The position numbers were made by a program, and so were the translations under genes. The notes under the pieces were generated by a model. It did not search any database. It saw only the letters and a program-made list of their open reading frames with translations, and was not told the origin of the DNA. A stretch of DNA of 40,713 nt. Source: Candidatus Omnitrophota bacterium. GTDB lineage: Bacteria > Omnitrophota > Gorgyraeia > Zapsychrales > Fredricksoniimonadaceae. Below, piece after piece: positions 16,752-29,058 of this stretch. Location of the stretch: NCBI GenBank assembly GCA_903836515.1, contig CAILQW010000047.1, positions 1 through 40,713 of the forward strand, given 5' to 3'. Position 1 is the first letter of the stretch, and each line of letters starts with the position of its first letter.

Positions 16752-18257
16752 ATGCCCGCGGCATTGATTCTGATTTCCGCGTTGTTATATTATTTTTCGT
16801 TTCCGAATTTTGTTTTTGTAAAGGGCGCACCTTTTCTGGCATGGGGGTGCGCCCTTCCTTTTTTTTATGTCCTCGAGGGAAGGTTTGCGGGGCAACGGCT
16901 GTGGGCCGGGTTGGCCTGGGGCCTTTTGGCCAACGGTATGCTCGTGTCCTGGCTTTTTCCTTTGAGTCCTGGCGGATGGTTTCTTTTTGTGGTTGTGCTG
17001 GCTGTCCAGCCGGTTATTGTTGCGTTATTTTATCCATCCGCAGCCCTGCATCCGGTTTTAAGATTTTTACTTATTCCTTCGGTCTGGGCCGCTTCGGAAT
17101 GGGTCCGTGCCTGGCTCCTGGGAGGTTTTGTCTGGGGGCTTGGATATTCCCAGGCTGGTATCGCCGTTATGATCCAGCCTGCGGCATTCGGCGGTGTTTA
17201 TGCCGTGACGTGGGTCATCGTGGCGGCTAATGCGGCGTTTTATATCGGCATGGGATCTTCTGGACGTTGTCGTTGCCGGCTTTGGCGCGGCGTTGTGCCA
17301 GGGGTAGTGTTGTGTATTGCCGGCGTGGCGGCGGGCGTCATGCCTAGGATCCCCTCTGTCATGACGCCAGGGTGCAGGCGTGTCGCGGCGGTCCAGCCGG
17401 ATATCGGCTACAGCGAAAAGACGCGTGAAGATCTTTATGATGTTCATGCGGCGCGGCATCTGGCGCTTACGCGTCAGGTTGTCACTGCTGCGGGATTGGG
17501 TGCCGGTGATCTGGTGGTGTGGCCCGAGACGGCGTTCCCGGACGATATCCGCACGGATCTGCAATGGCGTCCGCAGCTGGAACGCACGGCCAGGGAGCTT
17601 GGGGTTAATTTATTGATTGGTTCTGCGCTGTTGCGCCAGGGGAAGGATTTCAACAGCGCCATTTTGTTGTTTTCCGACGGTGGGTGGGGGAGTGTTTATG
17701 ACAAAGTACATCTGGTTCCTTTGTGTGAATCTACGCCCGCGGCTTTGGAGGGGATGTCTCATCTGTTGCGGGTGGGGCGGTATCATTTCTCACCGGGGAG
17801 CCGTCCGGGGTTGATGCGGCTGCCCGGAGGGGTTTTCCTGGGCGTGGCGATTTGTTCGGAGGAGTTTTATCCGGACATGTTCCGCCGGATGTCGCAGGAA
17901 GGGGCTTCGTTTGCGGTCGTCATGCTTAATGACGGCTGGTTTATCCGCCGGGAAGCGTTGCTGCTGCACGCCTTGGCAGCTCCCTTGCGTGCCGTCGAAT
18001 CGGGATTACCCCTGGTACGTGCCGCCAATACGGGCAGAACATGCGCTTTTGATGGACTGGGTCGTCCGCTGGGGCTCCCGCTTGAGTTGCAGCAGCCCGG
18101 TGCCGCGGCCTACGCTCTTCCCTTGGGCGCCGGGATAACTTTCTATGCGCGATGGGGTGATGTTTTTGCCATGGGGTGTGTTTTGTTTGTTATAATATTT
18201 TTCATGTTTACGCATTGTCAGTCCATTAGACCGGGAGAACGGCATGTTGTTTCGTAA
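16752..18257 (+). CDS. lnt: Apolipoprotein N-acyltransferase
   Basis: The 501-residue protein adds the third acyl chain to the N-terminal cysteine of lipoproteins in the inner membrane, indicating a diderm envelope. About six N-terminal membrane segments precede a periplasmic nitrilase-type domain (about 215-465) with the triad Glu259 (VVWPETAFP), Lys318 (YDKVHLVP) and Cys368 (GVAICSEEFYP), then a C-terminal membrane segment. NDGWF replaces the usual NDAWF. Length is close to the roughly 510 residues typical of the family. It follows the TPR lipoprotein by 18 bp and overlaps the next gene by 14 bp, so it is within one transcript. Confidence 0.93.
   Translation: MPAALILISALLYYFSFPNFVFVKGAPFLAWGCALPFFYVLEGRFAGQRLWAGLAWGLLANGMLVSWLFPLSPGGWFLFVVVLAVQPVIVALFYPSAALHPVLRFLLIPSVWAASEWVRAWLLGGFVWGLGYSQAGIAVMIQPAAFGGVYAVTWVIVAANAAFYIGMGSSGRCRCRLWRGVVPGVVLCIAGVAAGVMPRIPSVMTPGCRRVAAVQPDIGYSEKTREDLYDVHAARHLALTRQVVTAAGLGAGDLVVWPETAFPDDIRTDLQWRPQLERTARELGVNLLIGSALLRQGKDFNSAILLFSDGGWGSVYDKVHLVPLCESTPAALEGMSHLLRVGRYHFSPGSRPGLMRLPGGVFLGVAICSEEFYPDMFRRMSQEGASFAVVMLNDGWFIRREALLLHALAAPLRAVESGLPLVRAANTGRTCAFDGLGRPLGLPLELQQPGAAAYALPLGAGITFYARWGDVFAMGCVLFVIIFFMFTHCQSIRPGERHVVS
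18166..18196 (+). promoter_or_regulatory. Possible internal promoter for the Q/A-rich gene
   Basis: A consensus TATAAT at 18191-18196 lies 47 bp before the ATG at 18244, inside the end of lnt. TTGCCA at 18166-18171 is 19 bp upstream of it, a long spacer. Confidence 0.35.
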
Positions 18258-19284
18258 GATCACGCCCGTCATCGGCCTGGGGGCAGCCGGCCTTTTTTTC
18301 TTCATGGCAGCGGATGTTTTTGCCGCGGCGAATCTTCAGCGCCGGATCCAGCAGCAAAAACTGCAGCAACAAATGATCCAGCAGCAGTATCAGCAGGCGA
18401 TCATGCAGCGTCAGGCCCAGGAAGCGGCCGCATATCAGCAGGCCGCGGCCCAGCGTCAGGCCATGCTGCAGCAGGCCGCATATCAAAAAGCAGCCATGGA
18501 ATATGCGGCCTATAAACAGGCGATGCAGACAGCCGTGGCCAAGCGTACTGCCGAGCTTCAGGTCGTGGGCCAGGTCAAGCAGGCTGTCGCTCAGCGTCAG
18601 GCCCAGCAGGCCGCTGTGTATCAGGCGGCGATGGCCAAGAGGGAAGTTGTCCAGGAGCATGTACAGTCAGAAGTGAACGCGCAGGTGCGTGCGTATGCGC
18701 AGTATCTGGCGGCGCGCAAAGCCGCGCTGACACGCCAGACGTTGACAGTTCAGCAGGCGGTGGCTGGCAGGGCCGTGGCGCAGCAAGCGGCGGCCCAGCA
18801 GGCCCTGATGCAGGGGGCGGCGGCCGGAAAAGCCAGGGCCGCGGGTGTTGCCGCGATCGGGCAGAAGCTCGCCGCCGATGTGATGGCGGCGAAGGCCTTG
18901 CCGGAGCCTTCCGGGACAGTCCTTCCCGCGGATGAAACGGTTGTCGGCATCCAGGACCTGTGGAATGCCCTGGATCGATCAAGTGAGGCCTGGACTCAGA
19001 TCGTGGATCGCGAGGTCAAGCTGTTGACCGTCTCCGAGTACATCGACCGTTTTCGAAAAATAAATGTTCGTATCGCCAAGACGCCCGCGCATTACGTCGG
19101 GCTCATCGATGCCCTTGCGGGGCAGATGACAGGTTTTTTATCGGCGCCATTCATGAACGTCTTAAGTTATGCCGCTATCGTCGAATATGATTTTGATAAT
19201 GGCACCAGCAAAGACGAATTGGCGAAGAATATTCTGGGAGAGGAAAAATTCCTGGCGAACCGTAAAAGGGTCCTGGGGCCATAG
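18244..19284 (+). CDS. Exported glutamine/alanine-rich coiled protein of unknown function
   Basis: The 346-residue product has a signal peptide (LGAAGLFFFMAADVFA, cleavage likely after AFA-type end near residue 28). Residues 30 to about 220 are dominated by Gln, Ala, Met and Tyr in short QQ/QAA units with regular polar spacing, predicting long helices or coiled coil. The last 110 or so residues (from VVGIQDLWNALDRSSEAW) have normal composition and may form a globular domain. I do not recognise a family. GGAGA at 18234-18238 supports the ATG at 18244; the start overlaps lnt by 14 bp. The low-complexity DNA (CAG-rich) favours slippage or repeat expansion. A periplasmic structural or stalk-like role is a guess only. 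Confidence 0.75.
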   Translation: MLFRKITPVIGLGAAGLFFFMAADVFAAANLQRRIQQQKLQQQMIQQQYQQAIMQRQAQEAAAYQQAAAQRQAMLQQAAYQKAAMEYAAYKQAMQTAVAKRTAELQVVGQVKQAVAQRQAQQAAVYQAAMAKREVVQEHVQSEVNAQVRAYAQYLAARKAALTRQTLTVQQAVAGRAVAQQAAAQQALMQGAAAGKARAAGVAAIGQKLAADVMAAKALPEPSGTVLPADETVVGIQDLWNALDRSSEAWTQIVDREVKLLTVSEYIDRFRKINVRIAKTPAHYVGLIDALAGQMTGFLSAPFMNVLSYAAIVEYDFDNGTSKDELAKNILGEEKFLANRKRVLGP

Positions 19285-19311
19285 GCCTTTCATCGAAGGC
19301 AGGCTTTCCCA

Positions 19312-19339
19312 TTGACAAAGAAGCAACGGGTGATATATT
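19312..19339 (+). promoter_or_regulatory. Sigma70-type promoter of carAB
   Basis: TTGACA at 19312-19317, a 16-bp spacer and TATATT at 19334-19339. The expected start near 19346 gives a leader of about 48 nt with no terminator-like structure, unlike glnN and amtB. Confidence 0.7.
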
Positions 19340-19393
19340 AGTTCAGATTTTGGGCCGACCAAAATACCATCTCATCCGTAACAGCAGCTGTTA

Positions 19394-20485
19394 ATGAAAG
19401 ACGCAGTTCTCTACCTCGAAGATGGCACGATCTTCCGTGGAACGTCTCTGAACACGCATGGCGAAACCGCGGGGGAGGTCGTTTTTAACACCGCGCTTTC
19501 CGGCTATCAGGAGGTCCTCACGGATCCTTCCTATGCCGGGCAGATCGTGGTGATGACCTATCCGCTGATCGGCAATTACGGCGTGAACACCGAAGACGTT
19601 GAATCTTCCGGAATTCATGTGCAGGGCTTTGTGGTCAAGGAGTTCTGCCGCACCCATTCCAATCACCGCGCGAGCGGAAGTCTTATCCAGTATCTCGATG
19701 ACAACAAGATCATAGGCATTGAGGGCGTTGATACGCGGGCCCTGACGCGCCATTTGCGCCTTTCCGGGGCGATGAAAGGCCTTATTGCCACCGATGAATT
19801 TGATCCGGCGCGGTTGAAGGCCAGGCTGTCCCAGACCGCGTCCATGGACGGCGCCGACTGGGTCCAACACGTGGCCGTCAAAAAGCCTTATGTCTGGAAA
19901 TGCAACGGCGACAAAAAGTACAGCATTGTCGCGATGGATTGCGGCATCAAGCGGAATATCCTGCGGATCTTCGCGGACATGGGCTGTGAGGTGCATGTTG
20001 TGCCGCCGACCATGACCGCGTCGGAGATCCTGGCGCTTAATCCGGACGGGCTTTTTCTTTCCAACGGACCGGGGGATCCCGCCGCTGTCACCTATGTCAT
20101 TGAAACGGTCAGAAACCTGGTCGGAAAACTTCCCATATTCGGGATCTGTCTGGGGAACCAGATGATTGGCCTGGCACTTGGCGGGCGCACGTATAAACTC
20201 AAGTTCGGACATCATGGCAGTAATCATCCGGTGAAGGACCTGGAGAGTGGCCGTATCAGCATCACGGCGCAGAACCACGGTTTTTGCGTCGACCTGAAGA
20301 GCCTTAATCCGCAAGATGTCGAGGCCATTCACATTAATCTCAATGACAAAACGGTGGAGGGTCTCCGCCATAAGAAATTCCCGCTCTTTTCGGTGCAATA
20401 TCATCCCGAGGGGGCGCCCGGCCCGCATGACGCGCAGTATTTGTTCGGCCTTTTTACCGACATGATGGATAAACATAAGAAATAA
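19394..20485 (+). CDS. carA: Carbamoyl-phosphate synthase small subunit
   Basis: The 363-residue glutaminase subunit hydrolyses glutamine and channels ammonia to CarB for carbamoyl phosphate, used in pyrimidine and arginine synthesis. The N-terminal CPSase domain contains NTALSGYQEVLTDPSYAGQI. The C-terminal class I amidotransferase domain has the nucleophile Cys252 in GICLGNQ and the His-Glu pair in QYHPEGAPGP. The ATG at 19394 gives the normal family N-terminus, though no clear Shine-Dalgarno sequence is visible. carB begins 47 bp after the stop codon. Confidence 0.97.
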   Translation: MKDAVLYLEDGTIFRGTSLNTHGETAGEVVFNTALSGYQEVLTDPSYAGQIVVMTYPLIGNYGVNTEDVESSGIHVQGFVVKEFCRTHSNHRASGSLIQYLDDNKIIGIEGVDTRALTRHLRLSGAMKGLIATDEFDPARLKARLSQTASMDGADWVQHVAVKKPYVWKCNGDKKYSIVAMDCGIKRNILRIFADMGCEVHVVPPTMTASEILALNPDGLFLSNGPGDPAAVTYVIETVRNLVGKLPIFGICLGNQMIGLALGGRTYKLKFGHHGSNHPVKDLESGRISITAQNHGFCVDLKSLNPQDVEAIHINLNDKTVEGLRHKKFPLFSVQYHPEGAPGPHDAQYLFGLFTDMMDKHKK

Positions 20486-20532
20486 TATGGGGAGTGCGCC
20501 CGCTGTGAAGGCGTGGCGTGCCCGTGAGAAAT

Positions 20533-23787
<3,255 letters not shown>

Positions 23788-23853
23788 CCCCGGATTCTTC
23801 TCGGACCCCCCGGACCCCGTGCTCTCGGCCGGGACATAAGAAGGCAGTCGTTT

Positions 23854-25236
23854 ATGTGCGGTATCATTGGCATCTCTGATCATTCCGAGGCTTCCAAGAT
23901 CGCGTATCTGGGGCTGTATGCCCTTCAGCACAGGGGTGAGGAAGCGGCCGGCATCGCCACCTACGACGGTAGCGTTCATATCATTAAAGACCGCGGGCTT
24001 GTGTTTGATGTCTTTGACGAATCTGCTATCAATTCCCTTAAAGGCCGGGTCGCCATTGCCCACACCCGTTATTCCACCACAGGTTCAAGCAATATCAAGA
24101 ATTGCCAGCCGTTTCTTGTTACCCACCGCAACCGTCCCATTGCCGTCGCGCATAACGGGAATCTGACCAATACAGAAGAGCTTTACCGCAAACTTGAGGA
24201 TGGCGGGTCTATTTTTCAGACGTCCATGGATTCCGAGATTCTTGTCCATCTTCTTGTCAAGACGCCTAATGGCGATTACAAAAAATGGTTTGTTGATGTC
24301 CTGGCACAGCTCAAGGGGTCGTTCTCGCTTGTATTTATGGTCGAAGATACGATTGTGGGCGCCCGCGACTTGCAGGGGTTTCGTCCGCTCGTGCTCGGGA
24401 AGCTGGGGGATGGTTATATCCTGGCCAGCGAGACCTGCGCGCTTGACCTGACCAAGGCGGAGTTTATCCGTGAGATCGAGCCGGGTGAGGTTGTTATTAT
24501 CAAGGGCAGCAAGCTTGAGTCTGTGTACCTGCCGGGTCACGCCAAGGCGAAAAAGGCCCAGTGTGTTTTTGAGAATGTTTATTTTGCCCGTCCGGACAGC
24601 CATATTTTTGATGACAACGTGTATCTGGTCAGGAAGCGCCTGGGCGCCCAGCTTGCCAAAGAGGCGCCGGCTCCGGGTGTGGACTTTGTCATGCCCATCC
24701 CGGATTCGGGGGTTTCTGCCGCGCTGGGCTATGCCGAGCAGTTGAAGCTTCCCTATGAAGTCGGGATGATCCGTAACCACTATATCGGGCGCACATTCAT
24801 TCAGCCGTCGCAGTTCCTGCGGGATTTTCGTGTTCGCGTGAAGCTTAATCCCATCCATGATGTCATCAAGGGCAAGAAGGTGCTTGTGGTCGAGGATTCG
24901 ATTGTGCGCGGCACAACAAGCCGCAGCCGTGTGCGGGAGATCCGCAATGCCGGAGCCAAAGAGATCCATATGCGCATCACTTGTCCGCCGATTGTTTCCC
25001 CCTGTTTCTACGGCATTGATTTTCCGTCGACAGAAGAGCTTGTGGCCCATGGCAAGACAATCCAGGAGATCGCGGATTTTATCGAGGTGGATTCCCTGCA
25101 GTATCTCAGCCTGGAAGGGATGTTGTCGGTCATGAAAGACGGCGGCGCGTTCTGCCATGCCTGTTATACGGGGAAATATCCGGCGGGTATTCCCCAAAAC
25201 AAAAGTAAATATTTGTTGGAAGGGAAGCTGGCCTGA
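23854..25236 (+). CDS. purF: Amidophosphoribosyltransferase (4Fe-4S, Bacillus-type)
   Basis: The 460-residue enzyme catalyses the first committed purine step, making phosphoribosylamine from PRPP and glutamine. The nucleophile Cys2 follows the initiator Met directly (MCGIIGISDH), so there is no propeptide. The glutaminase domain (1 to about 230) is followed by the phosphoribosyltransferase domain with the PRPP loop VLVVEDSIVRGTTSR. Cysteines in CVFENVYFARPDS, VSPCFYGIDFP and CHACYTGKYP match the cluster ligands of the B. subtilis-type 4Fe-4S enzyme, pointing to an oxygen-sensitive protein. AGAAGG sits upstream of the ATG. It lies between carB and pyrG in the nucleotide-synthesis part of the cluster. 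Confidence 0.96.
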   Translation: MCGIIGISDHSEASKIAYLGLYALQHRGEEAAGIATYDGSVHIIKDRGLVFDVFDESAINSLKGRVAIAHTRYSTTGSSNIKNCQPFLVTHRNRPIAVAHNGNLTNTEELYRKLEDGGSIFQTSMDSEILVHLLVKTPNGDYKKWFVDVLAQLKGSFSLVFMVEDTIVGARDLQGFRPLVLGKLGDGYILASETCALDLTKAEFIREIEPGEVVIIKGSKLESVYLPGHAKAKKAQCVFENVYFARPDSHIFDDNVYLVRKRLGAQLAKEAPAPGVDFVMPIPDSGVSAALGYAEQLKLPYEVGMIRNHYIGRTFIQPSQFLRDFRVRVKLNPIHDVIKGKKVLVVEDSIVRGTTSRSRVREIRNAGAKEIHMRITCPPIVSPCFYGIDFPSTEELVAHGKTIQEIADFIEVDSLQYLSLEGMLSVMKDGGAFCHACYTGKYPAGIPQNKSKYLLEGKLA

Positions 25237-25297
25237 ACTACAATTGTTCTTGCGCTTGGGGTACGGCGCTTCTTCCTGCCAGCGGTAAAGGTTTACT

Positions 25298-26896
25298 ATG
25301 AGCAAATATATTTTTGTCACGGGTGGTGTGGTTTCCAGTCTAGGCAAAGGTATCGCCTCCGCCTCGATTGGAAAGCTCCTGGAATCCCGGGGGCTCAAGG
25401 TTTCCATCCTCAAATGCGATCCCTATCTTAACGTTGATCCCGGCACCATGAACCCCTATCAGCACGGGGAAGTGTATGTGACCGACGATGGCGCGGAGAC
25501 GGACCTTGATCTGGGCCATTATGAACGTTTTACCAACGGCCATTTTTCGAAGAACAATAATATTACCGCAGGCAAGATCTATTATTCGGTTATTACCAAG
25601 GAGCGCCGCGGCGATTATCTTGGCAAGACGGTCCAGATCATCCCGCACATCACCGATGAGATCAAGGCGTCGATCAAGAAGGTGTCCCGGGAGCAGGAAG
25701 TCGATGTGGTGATCGTCGAGATCGGCGGAACGGTGGGCGATATCGAAAGCCTTCCTTTCCTTGAGGCGATCCGTCAGCTGCGCTGGGAGCTTGGGGAGCA
25801 TTACGCCCTTAATATCCATGTGACATTGTTGCCGTACATTAAATCTTGCGGTGAACAGAAAACCAAGCCGACCCAGCATTCGGTCGGCCGTTTGCGCGAG
25901 ATCGGTATTCAGCCGGACATCCTGCTTTGCCGCACCGAACGCCCCATCTCCCATGATCAGCGGGAAAAGATAGCCCTGTTTTGCAACGTGGATGTCGAGG
26001 GCGTCATTGAAGCCCTGGATGTGAAAAGTATTTATGAGTGCCCTTCTGCGTTCAAGGCCCAGGGGCTTGATGTGCTCATCACCAAGCGCCTTAACCTGAA
26101 GACGCCTGAACATGACCTGAAGGAGTGGGAGAATTACGTTGTCAAACGCCTGAAGCATCCCAAATACGAAGTGAATATCGCGGTGGCGGGGAAATATATC
26201 CAGCTGGCGGACGCGTATAAATCCATTTATGAATCGCTCATCCATGGCGGCGTGGCTGCTGATGCGCGGGTGAATATCATCAAGATCGATTCCGAGGAGC
26301 TGGAAAAAGGAAAAGTCGACAAGTTTTTCAAGTCGGTGCAGGGCATCCTTATCCCCGGAGGGTTCGGCCCGCGCGGCATTGAAGGCAAGATCAGGGCCAT
26401 CAAGTTCGCCCGTGAAAAGAACATCCCCTTTTTCGGTATTTGCCTGGGCATGCAGCTGGCGACCGTGGAATTCGCACGGCATGTGTGCGGGCTGAAGACA
26501 GCCAATTCCACGGAGTTCGATAAAAATACCAAAGATCCTGTCATCAGCCTTCTGGCGGAACAGCATCAGGTCACCAATATGGGGGCTACGATGCGGCTGG
26601 GGGCGTATCCTTGCAAGCTGGCCAGGGACACAAAATCTTTTGCGGCCTACAAGAAGGAAGATGTTTCCGAACGCCATCGTCATCGTTACGAGTTTAATAA
26701 TGTATACCGCGAAGGGTTGTCGGCCAAAGGCCTTGTGGTCGCCGGGATGAACGTTGAACGGGACCTGGTCGAAATAGTTGAAGTGAAGGGGCACCGCTGG
26801 TTTGTGGGGTGTCAGTTCCATCCGGAGTTCCAGTCCAAGCCGGACAAGCCGCATCCGTTGTTCCGTGATTTTGTGGCGGCTGCCTTAACTGTTTAG
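25298..26896 (+). CDS. pyrG: CTP synthase
   Basis: The 532-residue enzyme converts UTP to CTP with ATP and glutamine. The N-terminal synthase domain (1 to about 265) starts [17 protein letters not shown] and has the nucleotide/metal region [20 protein letters not shown]. The C-terminal class I amidotransferase domain (about 290-532) has the nucleophile Cys382 in FFGICLGMQ and the His-Glu pair in CQFHPEFQS. It is the last gene of the co-oriented glutamine block, 61 bp after purF. Confidence 0.97.
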   Translation: MSKYIFVTGGVVSSLGKGIASASIGKLLESRGLKVSILKCDPYLNVDPGTMNPYQHGEVYVTDDGAETDLDLGHYERFTNGHFSKNNNITAGKIYYSVITKERRGDYLGKTVQIIPHITDEIKASIKKVSREQEVDVVIVEIGGTVGDIESLPFLEAIRQLRWELGEHYALNIHVTLLPYIKSCGEQKTKPTQHSVGRLREIGIQPDILLCRTERPISHDQREKIALFCNVDVEGVIEALDVKSIYECPSAFKAQGLDVLITKRLNLKTPEHDLKEWENYVVKRLKHPKYEVNIAVAGKYIQLADAYKSIYESLIHGGVAADARVNIIKIDSEELEKGKVDKFFKSVQGILIPGGFGPRGIEGKIRAIKFAREKNIPFFGICLGMQLATVEFARHVCGLKTANSTEFDKNTKDPVISLLAEQHQVTNMGATMRLGAYPCKLARDTKSFAAYKKEDVSERHRHRYEFNNVYREGLSAKGLVVAGMNVERDLVEIVEVKGHRWFVGCQFHPEFQSKPDKPHPLFRDFVAAALTV

Positions 26897-26932
26897 CGGC
26901 CGTGTCCGGGCGGACAGCCCAGGATGATCTTC

Positions 26933-26960
26933 TTGACACCGGGGTGAAACGTGGTATTAT
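26933..26960 (+). promoter_or_regulatory. Promoter of tRNA-Leu
   Basis: TTGACA at 26933-26938, a 16-bp spacer and TATTAT at 26955-26960, about 46 bp before the mature tRNA 5' end. Confidence 0.65.
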
Positions 26961-27006
26961 TTCGTTCACAAATTTGATGGTTCCCTCATGCTTTGGACCA
27001 TGATTT

Positions 27007-27091
27007 GCGCGGGTGGTGAAATTGGTAGACACTTACGTTTGAGGGGCGTATGGGGTAACCCGTGTGGGTTCAAGTCCCACCCCGCGCACCA
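27007..27091 (+). tRNA. tRNA-Leu (anticodon GAG)
   Basis: The 85-nt gene has a 7-bp acceptor stem GCGCGGG/CCCGCGC, discriminator A and an encoded CCA. The anticodon stem TACGT/GCGTA holds the loop TTGAGGG with GAG at positions 34-36. It has the long variable arm of class II tRNAs and the T-arm GTGGG-TTCAAGT-CCCAC. Confidence 0.97.
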
Positions 27092-27109
27092 TTGATGACC
27101 ACCAGAAAG

Positions 27110-27145
27110 AACCTGCTTTCCGTAAGGAGAGCGGGTTTTTTCTTT
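27110..27145 (+). terminator. Intrinsic terminator after tRNA-Leu
   Basis: A 12-bp stem pairs 27110-27121 with 27126-27137 through a GTAA (GNRA) tetraloop, followed by a T-rich run interrupted by one C. It ends 4 bp before the Shine-Dalgarno sequence of rpe, so rpe transcription may depend on read-through or on a promoter not evident here. Confidence 0.8.
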
Positions 27146-27158
27146 ACCAGGAGGTTGT

Positions 27159-27866
27159 ATGGCCATAGAAGTTAGCGCCAGTATTTTGTCTGCGGATTTT
27201 GGCAAGATCGCGCAGGCACTCGATGTGTGCGAGCGTTCGGGTGTGGGCCGGATTCATGTGGATGTGATGGACGGGCATTTTGTCCCCAATATCACCATCG
27301 GCCCGGTTGTGGCCGAGGCGGTCTGCCGGTATACGCGCCTGCCTGTGGCGGCGCACCTGATGATTGAACATCCATGGGATTATCTGGACGCGTTCATGGA
27401 TGCGGGAGTGGATGCTGTTGGCGTGCATGCGGAGTGTTACGGGGAACGCCGGGCCGCTTGCCGGGTGTATGGCCAATATCCCAAGGAAATCGATATGGTC
27501 GATGCCGGCAAGCTGACGGCCGATCTGCGCAAGATACGGGCCCGTGGAAAGCAGGCGTGTGTTGCTGTTAATCCCGGGACACCGGTGGAATGCCTGCAAG
27601 ATATTATGGATGGCATGGACGCGGTCCTGGTGATGTCTGTCCAGCCTGGTTTCTCGGGGCAGAAGTTCATCCCCGGGGCGTTGGCCAAGATCGCATGGCT
27701 GCGCCGCAGGGGGTTTAAGGGCGATATCGCTGTGGATGGCGGGGTGAATGCCGCGACAGCTCCCGGGATCATCAGCGCCGGAGCCAATGTCCTTGTGACG
27801 GCCAGTTATTTCTTCGGCAGTCCGGATCCTGCAGGTGTGGTGGCCGCGCTTCAACAGATTGATTAA
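27159..27866 (+). CDS. rpe: Ribulose-phosphate 3-epimerase
   Basis: The 235-residue TIM-barrel enzyme interconverts ribulose 5-phosphate and xylulose 5-phosphate in the pentose phosphate pathway. Family motifs are in order: VSASILSADFGKI, HVDVMDGHFVPNIT (metal ligands and catalytic Asp), VAAHLMIEHP, VNPGTP, VMSVQPGFSGQKFIP, and DIAVDGGVN with the second catalytic Asp, then ANVLVTASYFFG. A perfect AGGAGG at 27149-27154 precedes the ATG at 27159. It lies 68 bp after tRNA-Leu. Confidence 0.96.
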   Translation: MAIEVSASILSADFGKIAQALDVCERSGVGRIHVDVMDGHFVPNITIGPVVAEAVCRYTRLPVAAHLMIEHPWDYLDAFMDAGVDAVGVHAECYGERRAACRVYGQYPKEIDMVDAGKLTADLRKIRARGKQACVAVNPGTPVECLQDIMDGMDAVLVMSVQPGFSGQKFIPGALAKIAWLRRRGFKGDIAVDGGVNAATAPGIISAGANVLVTASYFFGSPDPAGVVAALQQID

Positions 27867-27878
27867 ATATGTTATATT
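27850..27878 (+). promoter_or_regulatory. Possible promoter of the Cys-rich pilin-like gene
   Basis: TTCAAC at 27850-27855, a 17-bp spacer and TATATT at 27873-27878. The -35 box matches poorly, and the region overlaps the end of rpe. Confidence 0.3.
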
Positions 27879-27915
27879 ATGCGTGTAAGAATTGAAGTGA
27901 ATACGGGAGGGGTTT

Positions 27916-29007
27916 ATGCCGATCATCAGGCACACACAATTTAAAGCCCAGGCCATGATGGAGTATCTTCTGGTCATGGTGGTTGTTGTTGTGCTTGTTT
28001 TGGGTGCTTTTAAAGGAGCGGGAAATGCCATTTTATCCCAGACACATGGTAAGGCGGCGGAGTATTTTGATACAGGGGCCGCGGCGATCATGGGCGGGTA
28101 TTATGAAAAAGGGGCCTATGTGCCGGTCAACCCTGCGCCTGTCAATGGCGGGTGGTGTGCCTGGACGCGGAATATCAATGGGGCCAAGGTGAGGGAATGT
28201 GCTTGCCCGCGCCCTGCTTTTGGCGGGTTGGCTTGCGATGAGGTCCCGGTCCCTGTGGTGCCGCTGCCGCCGCCTGTATCACCCCCTGTGCCGGTGTTCC
28301 CGCCTGTGCCACCCACAGCTCCACCAACATGTACGCCCTCGTGTGTTGGCCGATCTTGCGGGAGTGACGGATGCAGCGGCAGTTGCGGCACATGCCCGGC
28401 GTCCAATGTCTGTTACGCCGGGGCATGTGTTTGTGTGCCTTCATGTACCGGCAAGGTGTGCGGATCGGATGGTTGCAGCGGCAGTTGCGGGACGTGTGCG
28501 TCGGGCGCTTGTTCTTCGGCGGGACAATGTGTGTGTGCCCCGCAGTGTTCTGGCAAGGTGTGCGGGCCGGACGGATGCGGCGGCAGTTGCGGGACGTGCC
28601 CTTCTTCCAGCACCTGTTCTTCGTCGGGGCAATGTGTGTGTGTCCCCCAGTGCGCCGGCAAGACATGCGGGCCGGACGGTTGCGGTGGGTCTTGCGGTTC
28701 CTATCAGGTGGCCGATGCGGCGTGGTCTGAAGCGCAATTTACGGCGTGTCCGTCATGCGGCTGTCCTGCCGGGGGTGTTGACCCGCTTCATGGTGAAGCG
28801 TGCGATACTTCAGATTGCGGCGCGGCCTGCGGCATCACGCCCGCGACATGCAGTGTGTTTACGTTGCAGGGTGGGGGGGCGCCTTGTCCGGCCGGGTGTG
28901 CGATGACCAATGTGACACGGACACATACGGGCATCATTCAGCGGGGAAGTTGTAGGTCCGGAACCCCGGGTATTGATGCGTACACGGGATCGTATACATG
29001 CCAATGA
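27916..29007 (+). CDS. Pilin-like membrane-anchored protein with Cys-rich repeats
   Basis: The 363-residue product starts with a short basic segment and QAMMEYLLVMVVVVVLVLGAF, resembling Flp/TadE-type pilin N-termini (glutamate followed by a hydrophobic helix). A short domain and a Pro-rich linker (about residues 108-137) lead to four units of about 34 residues with the pattern C-x-P-x-C-x-G-x-x-C-G-x-D-G-C-x-G-S-C-G-T-C. A Cys-rich tail follows. The repeats should be cross-linked by disulfides outside the cell. Similar Cys/Gly repeats occur in secreted proteins of other bacteria, but I cannot name a function; adhesion or surface display is inferred. GGGAGGGG just upstream supports the ATG. 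The gene is convergent with the minus-strand signalling operon. Confidence 0.75.
   Translation: MPIIRHTQFKAQAMMEYLLVMVVVVVLVLGAFKGAGNAILSQTHGKAAEYFDTGAAAIMGGYYEKGAYVPVNPAPVNGGWCAWTRNINGAKVRECACPRPAFGGLACDEVPVPVVPLPPPVSPPVPVFPPVPPTAPPTCTPSCVGRSCGSDGCSGSCGTCPASNVCYAGACVCVPSCTGKVCGSDGCSGSCGTCASGACSSAGQCVCAPQCSGKVCGPDGCGGSCGTCPSSSTCSSSGQCVCVPQCAGKTCGPDGCGGSCGSYQVADAAWSEAQFTACPSCGCPAGGVDPLHGEACDTSDCGAACGITPATCSVFTLQGGGAPCPAGCAMTNVTRTHTGIIQRGSCRSGTPGIDAYTGSYTCQ
28330..28716 (+). repeat. In-frame tandem repeats of about 102-105 bp (Cys-rich units)
   Basis: Four units begin at about 28330, 28432, 28534 and 28639, encoding residues 139, 173, 207 and 242 onward of the pilin-like protein. Units are 102, 102 and 105 bp; the fourth is partial and ends where GTC-TC is replaced by SYQVAD. 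Units 3 and 4 are closest to each other. Confidence 0.85.
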
Positions 29008-29023
29008 AGAAACAGGAGCCTTG

Positions 29024-29058
29024 ACCCGTATTTTGGGTTGATCCCGGAATACGGGTTT
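29024..29058. terminator. Hairpin between convergent genes, likely terminator
   Basis: A 9-bp stem pairs 29024-29032 (ACCCGTATT) with 29048-29056 (AATACGGGT), with an inner GGG/CCC pairing (29035-29037 with 29043-29045). Only a short T stretch follows on the plus side and none on the minus side. Confidence 0.5.

Noticed and set aside
28330-28716. Regular repeats as a possible CRISPR array
   Set aside because: Units are contiguous, in frame and encode Cys-rich protein repeats, with no spacers. No CRISPR array or rRNA gene was seen anywhere in the window.
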